Part shown: piece by piece, positions 1 to 4,038 of the stretch
Position numbering within the stretch: position 1 is the stretch's first letter
How the letters are laid out: each line of letters starts with the position of its first letter
Assembly (NCBI GenBank): GCA_946540075.1
Contig: CAMNHZ010000046.1
Span: 1 to 6,170 of the forward strand
From: an uncultured Bacillota bacterium
GTDB taxonomy: Bacteria; Bacillota_I; Bacilli_A; RF39; UBA660
Direction: 5' to 3'
DNA length: 6,170 nt
Made by a program: the position numbers and the translations under genes
The notes under the pieces: generated by a model
Told to the model about the DNA's origin: nothing
What the model saw: only the letters and a program-made list of their open reading frames with translations
Database searches by the model: none

Positions 1-36
1 ATAAAATTAATAAAGTAAATTAATATAAATATTAAT

Positions 37-65
37 TTGACACGCTCTTGATAAATATCTATAAT
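37..65 (+). promoter_or_regulatory. Perfect consensus sigma-A promoter for the transglutaminase-like gene
   Basis: TTGACA at 37-42 and TATAAT at 60-65 are separated by exactly 17 bases, so both hexamers and the spacer match the vegetative sigma-70/sigma-A consensus. Transcription should start near 72, giving a leader of only about 20 bases before the ATG at 95. The spacer is less AT-rich than its surroundings (CGCTC at 43-47). The 36 bases upstream are nearly pure A/T and could act as an UP-like element; nothing else is visible there. No operator-like repeat is seen, so expression may be constitutive and strong. Confidence 0.85.
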
Positions 66-79
66 AAACATCGTTAAAA

Positions 80-84
80 AGGGA
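80..84 (+). promoter_or_regulatory. Ribosome binding site that decides the start at 95
   Basis: AGGGA lies 10 bases before the ATG at 95 but only one base before the in-frame GTG at 86. The GTG is therefore too close to be served by this site, and ATG 95 is preferred. The site is weaker than those of the downstream genes. Confidence 0.55.
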
Positions 85-94
85 TGTGAATATC

Positions 95-1396
95 ATGAAA
101 CACACAAAAAAGATAGGAATAAAAGTATTTGTAGGAATATCAATCTTATCCGGAGGAGCAACACGATTATTATTACAAAAGAAATCAGATCCTGTAGTAG
201 TAGAAGTAAGTAATGATGCAAGAAATAATCTAGCTAAAATAGGTAAAATTGAAACAAGAAAGCATAAGAATAATACTTCTTATGAAGATAAGAATATAAC
301 TGATAAATTATTATCTAATGTAGAAGAATTTGAATTAGATATGAGAGCGAATAAGAACATATCATTTTTAAAATATTTTAATAAACTAAATAGTTTAAAA
401 ATATATAGCTCACAAAGATTAACAGACCAAAATATAGATGATATAAATAAAAATAGTGTAAAAGATATTAACTTATATTTTGACGTTGATGATATTTATC
501 CATATTTTAGTGAAGGATTTGATTTAAATAGATTTAAAAGCAAAAATATTAAAGTGTTTTTTGAAAATTTTAAACCTGATGAAGTAAATAAAGTAATGTT
601 ACTTACATATTTGAAAAATTATAAGACATCTTTTTTAGAAAAGTCATTAAATAATATATTTAAAAACGAATATGGGGATTTTGAAAAAATTATTGATTTA
701 ATTGATATTAAAGAAGCTGATAGTGAGAAAATAAAACTATTAAAGATAATCACCTATATAACTAATCATATTAAATATGATCAAATGGTTAGTAATCATA
801 TTAATGAATATGGTTCAATAAGAAAAGAAAGTTCTGTTTATAAAAAAGTATATAATTATAATGTTAATTCTATATCGAGTGTACTTAGAGATGGTATTAA
901 TAATGAAACAGATGGTATTTGTATAAATTATAGTGATTTATTTACCACACTCGCACATTATGTAGGTCTTGAAGTATATACAATGAAGGGGCAATTAAGT
1001 TTTGAAAATGTTAAGCATGCGTGGAATATTGTTAAAGTAGATGGGAAACTTAAATATGTTGATTTAACAAATTTAGATAAAGATTATTATTATAATTATT
1101 ATTTAAGTGAATATAGAGAGAATAATGATTATATGTTTACTGATGATTTTTATGAATATGTATTTTCTGATGTTGATGAAATATATTATGAGAATTATAA
1201 TGAAGAATGTGATATCAATGATATGACTACAAAAAAACAATCTAACGTTATAATGTATAATACTAATATAAAAGGTCAGAAAGTAGACAATAATTATAAC
1301 CCAATTATTCCATACATAGTTGGATTAGGTAATGGACTAACTGCATTTGGAATATATAATTATTGTGAAAAAAAGCAAAGAGTTAGAAAGAAATAA
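95..1396 (+). CDS. Membrane-tethered transglutaminase-like (papain-fold) protein
   Basis: This encodes a 433-residue protein from ATG 95. A hydrophobic but imperfect N-terminal segment (about residues 7-27, interrupted by K10 and R24) suggests a signal anchor or signal peptide. Residues about 75-160 have a leucine/isoleucine spacing reminiscent of leucine-rich repeats (for example FLKYFNKLNSLKIYSSQ). The region about 215-345 looks like a transglutaminase-like domain. Its likely triad is C276 in DGIC, H308 in HAWN and D323 in YVDLT, the order and contexts typical of the superfamily. A Tyr/Asp/Glu-rich stretch follows (about 331-372). Residues 404-424 form a second hydrophobic segment followed by the basic tail KKQRVRKK, which predicts an in-out-in topology with the enzyme domain outside the membrane. 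No LPXTG sorting motif is present. Such domains act as proteases, peptide-linking enzymes or inactive binding modules, and the substrate cannot be deduced. The gene stands alone between its own promoter and terminator. The domain call is fairly secure; the function is unknown. Confidence 0.8.
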   Translation: MKHTKKIGIKVFVGISILSGGATRLLLQKKSDPVVVEVSNDARNNLAKIGKIETRKHKNNTSYEDKNITDKLLSNVEEFELDMRANKNISFLKYFNKLNSLKIYSSQRLTDQNIDDINKNSVKDINLYFDVDDIYPYFSEGFDLNRFKSKNIKVFFENFKPDEVNKVMLLTYLKNYKTSFLEKSLNNIFKNEYGDFEKIIDLIDIKEADSEKIKLLKIITYITNHIKYDQMVSNHINEYGSIRKESSVYKKVYNYNVNSISSVLRDGINNETDGICINYSDLFTTLAHYVGLEVYTMKGQLSFENVKHAWNIVKVDGKLKYVDLTNLDKDYYYNYYLSEYRENNDYMFTDDFYEYVFSDVDEIYYENYNEECDINDMTTKKQSNVIMYNTNIKGQKVDNNYNPIIPYIVGLGNGLTAFGIYNYCEKKQRVRKK

Positions 1397-1425
1397 CTAA
1401 TGTATAATAATCATTAGTTATTTTT
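1391..1425 (+). terminator. Hairpin terminator overlapping the stop codon of the transglutaminase-like gene
   Basis: Bases 1391-1402 pair perfectly with 1412-1423 (12 bp, only two G-C pairs) around a 9-base loop, and the T run 1419-1425 forms and follows the end of the stem. The TAA stop (1394-1396) lies inside the left arm. The low G+C of the stem makes it a weaker terminator than usual, although this suits such an AT-rich genome. It separates this gene from gpmA. Confidence 0.6.
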
Positions 1426-1426
1426 A

Positions 1427-1435
1427 TGTTATAAT
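1427..1435 (+). promoter_or_regulatory. Extended -10 promoter for gpmA-truB
   Basis: TG at 1427-1428, one base, then TATAAT at 1430-1435 make a perfect extended -10 element. The -35 position (about 1407-1412) falls in the preceding terminator loop and does not resemble TTGACA, which extended -10 promoters tolerate. Transcription would start near 1442, about 20 bases before gpmA. Confidence 0.6.
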
Positions 1436-1462
1436 TAAAGGGTAATATAGAAAGGTGATACT

Positions 1463-2161
1463 ATGATTAAATTAGTTTTAGTAAGACATGGTCAAAGTGT
1501 TTGGAATTTAGAAAATAAATTTACTGGGTGGACAGATGTAGAACTTTCTTCAAATGGTATTAAAGAAGCTATCGATGCTGGAAAAGTATTAAAAGAAAAA
1601 GGTTTTACTTTTGATGTTGCTTATACATCTGTTTTAAAAAGAGCTAATGATACATTAAAATATATTTTGAAAGAATTAGATGAAGAAAACATTGAAATAA
1701 AATATAGTTATAAATTAAATGAAAGACATTATGGAGCATTACAAGGATTAAATAAAGATGAAACAAGAATTAAATACGGAGATGAACAAGTTAAATTATG
1801 GCGTAGAAGCTCTGATGTTAGACCTCCAATACTTGATATAACTGATCCTAGATATCCTGGGAATGATGAAAAATATAAAGATATTAAAAGAGAAGATTTA
1901 CCTAGAACTGAAAATCTTATTGATACAATTAATAGAGTATTAGAATACTGGAATAGTGATATAAAAAAAGATTTATTAAATGATAAAAAAGTAATTATTG
2001 TTGCGCATGGTAATAGTTTAAGAGGTTTAATAAAATATTTAGATGATTTAAATAATAATGAAATAATGAATTTAGAAATTGAAACAGGTAATCCAATCTG
2101 TTATGAATTAGATGATAATTTAAAACCAATTAGACATTATTATTTAAAAAATAATGATTAA
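1463..2161 (+). CDS. gpmA: 2,3-bisphosphoglycerate-dependent phosphoglycerate mutase
   Basis: This cytoplasmic glycolytic/gluconeogenic enzyme interconverts 3- and 2-phosphoglycerate through a phosphohistidine. It has 232 residues, slightly shorter than the E. coli enzyme (about 250) but full length for the family. The N-terminal signature RHGQS places the phosphorylated histidine at H9, followed by FTGWTDVELS (20-29). The proton donor is E87 in LNERHYGALQGLNK, R60 lies in SVLKRA, and the second catalytic histidine is H182 in AHGNSLRGL. The segment DPRYPGNDEKYKD (128-140) is typical of the cofactor-dependent class rather than of general histidine phosphatases. The RHG motif is followed by Q where E is more usual, a mild variation. 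The start has AAAGGTGAT at 1451-1459 immediately upstream. It is the first gene of a two-gene unit with truB, an unusual partner. Identification is confident. Confidence 0.95.
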   Translation: MIKLVLVRHGQSVWNLENKFTGWTDVELSSNGIKEAIDAGKVLKEKGFTFDVAYTSVLKRANDTLKYILKELDEENIEIKYSYKLNERHYGALQGLNKDETRIKYGDEQVKLWRRSSDVRPPILDITDPRYPGNDEKYKDIKREDLPRTENLIDTINRVLEYWNSDIKKDLLNDKKVIIVAHGNSLRGLIKYLDDLNNNEIMNLEIETGNPICYELDDNLKPIRHYYLKNND

Positions 2162-2172
2162 ACGGTGATAAT

Positions 2173-3042
2173 ATGAATGGAATAATTGTTGTAAATAAAG
2201 AGGAAAATTATACTAGTAGAGATATAGTAAATATAGTATCTAAAGTGCTTAAAACTAAAAAAGTAGGTCATACTGGTACTTTGGATCCAATGGCGACAGG
2301 AGTACTTGTTATATGTGTGGGGAAAGCAACTAAACTAGTAGAAATATTAATGGATCATGATAAAGAATATATTGCTGAAGTATGTCTTGGTGTAAATACG
2401 GATACATTAGATATAACTGGTAATATATTAAATGAAGAAGATATAAATATATCAAAAGAAGATATTGTTAATGTCTTAGATAGTTATATAAAAACATATG
2501 ATCAAGAAGTACCTGTATATTCTGCTGTAAAAGTAAAAGGTAAGAAACTATACGAATATGCAAGAAACAATAAAGAAGTTAAATTACCTAAAAAGGAAGT
2601 AACTATTTATGATATTAAGTTAATTGGTGATGTAGTATACAAAGATAATAAAACTTATTTTAAGATAAAAACTAGAGTAAGTAAGGGTACATATATTAGA
2701 AGTTTAATAAGAGATATAGGAAAATCTTTAAATACTTATGGATGTATGACATCTCTTATAAGAACAAGAGTAGGTGATTTTTCTATCTCTGATGCAATAT
2801 CATTAGATGATATAAAGAATAATAATATTAAGATGATGGATACTAAATTAGCTTTAACTAACTATAAGCAAGTTACTACTGATACTAAATTAGAAAACAA
2901 AATAAAAAATGGTAGTATTATTCCAAATATTTATAATGAAGAAGAAGTACTATTTTTAGATCAAAATGGTAATCTACTCGCACTATATAAAAAATATGAT
3001 AAGAATCCAGATTTTCTGAAACCATGGAAAATGTTAGTTTAA
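2173..3042 (+). CDS. truB: tRNA pseudouridine-55 synthase
   Basis: TruB converts U55 in the T-loop of tRNAs to pseudouridine and also helps tRNA fold. The protein has 289 residues, within the family range. It begins with GIIVVNKE. GHTGTLDPMATGVLVICVGK (32-51) contains the catalytic aspartate D38. DKEYIAEVCLGVNTDTLD (63-80) supplies the active-site tyrosine Y66, YSAVKVKGKKLYEYAR (116-131) is the next family motif, and VSKGTYIRSLIRDIG (169-183) carries the conserved arginine R176. A short PUA-like C-terminal part (about 235-289) ends in KPWKMLV. It lies 11 bases after gpmA and has GGTGAT at 2164-2169, so it is almost certainly co-transcribed with gpmA. In many Firmicutes truB follows rbfA and precedes ribF (ribC); neither is adjacent here. 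No clear terminator follows. Confidence 0.97.
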   Translation: MNGIIVVNKEENYTSRDIVNIVSKVLKTKKVGHTGTLDPMATGVLVICVGKATKLVEILMDHDKEYIAEVCLGVNTDTLDITGNILNEEDINISKEDIVNVLDSYIKTYDQEVPVYSAVKVKGKKLYEYARNNKEVKLPKKEVTIYDIKLIGDVVYKDNKTYFKIKTRVSKGTYIRSLIRDIGKSLNTYGCMTSLIRTRVGDFSISDAISLDDIKNNNIKMMDTKLALTNYKQVTTDTKLENKIKNGSIIPNIYNEEEVLFLDQNGNLLALYKKYDKNPDFLKPWKMLV

Positions 3043-3124
3043 ATATTGATATAATAATTAATATTAGTTAAAAATAGACTAAATATATTCGTTATATAAA
3101 TAATTTTGCTATTTGTTTAAACTT

Positions 3125-3130
3125 TATAAT
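3125..3130 (+). promoter_or_regulatory. Probable -10 element for the 135-residue gene
   Basis: TATAAT is a perfect -10 hexamer in the 117-base gap after truB. The matching -35 position (3102-3107, AATTTT) is poor, so the assignment rests on the -10 and on the gap. Transcription would start near 3137, at the first base of the SD-covering hairpin. TTGCTA occurs on both sides (3106-3111 and 3132-3137), which may be chance. Read-through from truB is the alternative. Confidence 0.45.
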
Positions 3131-3137
3131 GTTGCTA

Positions 3138-3158
3138 ATATCACGATGGAGGTGATAT
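3138..3158 (+). promoter_or_regulatory. Hairpin covering the Shine-Dalgarno site of the 135-residue gene
   Basis: ATATCAC (3138-3144) is the exact reverse complement of GTGATAT (3152-3158), giving a 7-bp stem with a 7-base loop GATGGAG. The SD GGAGGTGAT (3148-3156), a nine-base match to the 16S rRNA 3' end, is split between loop and stem and ends four bases from the GTG start. The pairing could dampen translation. The stem is modest (two G-C pairs), and any control is inferred. Confidence 0.45.
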
Positions 3159-3159
3159 A

Positions 3160-3567
3160 GTGACTAGAAATAAAGTAAAAGAAATGTATTATTTTGCTAA
3201 ATTATTAAATTGTAAATCATATGGTGATATATTGGAATTAAAGAAGACTATTGATTCAGATATGTATAAGATAATAACAGATATGTATGAAAGATTATAT
3301 CAAGATTATGATTATGATGTTATAGTAGAAGAAAAAACAATTGATTTAGAAAAATTAGACTTAGATAATATTGATACAGAATTAAAAGATATTATAAGAA
3401 TACTTCTATCTACATCAATTGATAGTTTAGAAAAAGTAAAAATAGAAAGTAATAATTCATATGTTAAAGAAATATATAATGATAGTTTTAAGTTATTAGA
3501 TAAACAAAAATTAACCTATAATAAGCCAAATTATTTAAATATAAAAATTACTACTGTATTGAAGTAG
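3160..3567 (+). CDS. Uncharacterised 135-residue acidic/tyrosine-rich protein
   Basis: I do not recognise a family. The protein has no signal peptide or membrane segment and so is probably cytoplasmic. It looks largely helical: residues 1-50 read as amphipathic helices with KVKEMYYFAKLLN and DILELKKTIDSDMYKIITDMYERL. An acidic stretch (about 49-78, including DYDYD and DLEKLDLDN) follows, then helical 79-95 and a more basic C-terminal end (about 111-135). There is a single cysteine, C18. The GTG start is chosen because a nine-base perfect SD (GGAGGTGAT) precedes it by three bases; ATG 3184 (residue 9) lacks such a site. Codon use resembles its neighbours, so recent transfer is not suggested. 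It occupies the position between truB and rpsO where ribF (FAD synthetase/riboflavin kinase) commonly sits, but at 135 residues with no nucleotide-binding motif it is not a RibF. That it is a real gene is likely; its function is unknown. Confidence 0.8.
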   Translation: MTRNKVKEMYYFAKLLNCKSYGDILELKKTIDSDMYKIITDMYERLYQDYDYDVIVEEKTIDLEKLDLDNIDTELKDIIRILLSTSIDSLEKVKIESNNSYVKEIYNDSFKLLDKQKLTYNKPNYLNIKITTVLK

Positions 3568-3576
3568 TAATTATTT
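3546..3576 (+). terminator. Terminator-like hairpin over the stop codon of the 135-residue gene
   Basis: AATTACTACT (3546-3555) pairs perfectly with AGTAGTAATT (3563-3572) around a 7-base loop, followed by ATTTAT. The TAG stop (3565-3567) sits within the right arm. The T tract is short and broken, so termination may be partial. The layout resembles that at 1391-1425. Confidence 0.5.
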
Positions 3577-3596
3577 ATAAAAAATATATTAAAAAC

Positions 3597-3625
3597 TTGA
3601 TTTTAATATAATTATAGTGTATATT
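3597..3625 (+). promoter_or_regulatory. Probable sigma-A promoter for rpsO-pnp
   Basis: TTGATT (3597-3602) and TATATT (3620-3625) have a 17-base spacer and match the consensus at four or five positions each. The predicted start near 3632 gives a leader of about 75 bases before rpsO. A second hexamer, TATAAT at 3607-3612, lacks a plausible -35. The region is so AT-rich that chance matches are possible. Confidence 0.55.
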
Positions 3626-3631
3626 ATATGT

Positions 3632-3707
3632 GTACTTGTTCTTGGATTTTAGACACTCCGACTTTAATCTCAGTTCAAGCGAATTATTAAGAAAGGAGAA
3701 ATTTAAG
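3632..3707 (+). promoter_or_regulatory. Structured rpsO leader, candidate S15 autoregulatory RNA
   Basis: This leader is visibly richer in G/C and more structured than the other gaps. CTTG (3641-3644) can pair with CAAG (3676-3679), extendable to CTTGGATT with AGTTCAAG using two G-U pairs. Alternatively GGATT (3644-3648) pairs with AATCT (3666-3670) inside the CTT/AAG closing pairs. The enclosed loop contains CTCC (3656-3659), complementary to GGAG (3695-3698) of the rpsO SD AAAGGAGAA, which could form a pseudoknot hiding the ribosome site. S15 is known to repress its own mRNA through leader structures in several bacterial groups. That this leader binds S15 is inferred from position and pairing. 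Confidence 0.5.
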
Positions 3708-3977
3708 ATGGCACTTACAAAAGAAAGAAAAGCTGAATTAGTTAAAAAGTATGGTAAAGGTAAAAATGATACTGGTTCTTCAGAAGTTCAAATTGCTATA
3801 TTAAGTGAAGAAATTAGTAATTTAACTGAACATTTAAAAGAACACAAACATGATTATCATACAAGAAGAGGACTTTTAAAGAAAGTTGCTAGAAGACGTA
3901 GTTTACTTAACTATTTGATCAAGGAAGATCCAAATAGATATCGTAAAATCGTTAAAGATTTAGGACTAAGAAAATAA
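3708..3977 (+). CDS. rpsO: 30S ribosomal protein S15
   Basis: S15 is a primary 16S rRNA-binding protein that recognises the three-way junction of helices 20-22 and organises the platform of the small subunit. The product has 89 residues, the normal length, and is mostly helical and basic. The rRNA-contact signature DTGSSEVQIA is at 21-30, and HKHDYHTRRGLLKKVARRR spans 46-64. In the latter a threonine (T52) replaces the more usual serine. The end, NRYRKIVKDLGLRK, is typical of the family. The start at ATG 3708 is fixed by AAAGGAGAA (3692-3700) and by the universal N-terminus beginning at MALTKERK; an in-frame GTG at 3630 would add 26 residues from the leader and is rejected. It is followed by pnp 61 bases downstream, an order conserved across many bacteria. 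Confidence 0.98.
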   Translation: MALTKERKAELVKKYGKGKNDTGSSEVQIAILSEEISNLTEHLKEHKHDYHTRRGLLKKVARRRSLLNYLIKEDPNRYRKIVKDLGLRK

Positions 3978-3988
3978 TTGAAAATAGT

Positions 3989-4015
3989 AGGCACTAGTTT
4001 TTAGTGTCTTTATTT
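3989..4015 (+). terminator. Intergenic terminator/attenuator between rpsO and pnp
   Basis: AGGCACTA (3989-3996) pairs with TAGTGTCT (4002-4009), an 8-bp stem with one G-U pair and a GTTTT loop, followed by TTATTTAT. This is the strongest terminator-like hairpin in the window by G-C content. No convincing promoter lies between it and pnp, so pnp expression probably depends on partial read-through from rpsO. The hairpin could also serve as a 3' stabiliser or processing site. Confidence 0.65.
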
Positions 4016-4038
4016 ATACATAAAAGTGAGGTAAAAGT

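Noticed and set aside
86..94. GTG start extending the transglutaminase-like protein by three residues
   Set aside because: The SD-like AGGGA ends only one base before this GTG, so ATG 95 has the workable spacing.
1085..1110. TAT/AAT-rich tract in the transglutaminase-like gene as a microsatellite
   Set aside because: It encodes Tyr/Asn codons in frame in a position where the family normally has an aromatic YDYFL-like segment; the repeat is short and irregular.
1301..1396. C-terminal hydrophobic segment plus basic tail as a sortase signal
   Set aside because: There is no LPXTG-like motif before it; NPIIP does not match a known sorting motif well enough, so a plain membrane anchor is simpler.
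3042..3065. AT-only inverted repeat after truB (AATATT arms)
   Set aside because: The stem has no G-C pair apart from a G-U wobble and no T tract follows; AATATT is self-complementary, so chance is likely in this composition.
3106..3137. Direct repeat TTGCTA flanking the -10 at 3125
   Set aside because: Two copies of six bases in AT-rich DNA are not enough to call an operator.
3607..3612. TATAAT as an alternative rpsO -10
   Set aside because: There is no -35 or TG extension at the right distance; the pair at 3597/3620 is better spaced.
3630..3707. 26-residue N-terminal extension of S15 from GTG 3630
   Set aside because: No ribosome binding site serves it, the S15 N-terminus is conserved at ATG 3708, and the segment fits a structured leader lying after the promoter.
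4015..4020. TATACA as a pnp promoter -10
   Set aside because: It is a weak hexamer, no -35 lies within the preceding hairpin, and it sits too close to the SD at 4026.
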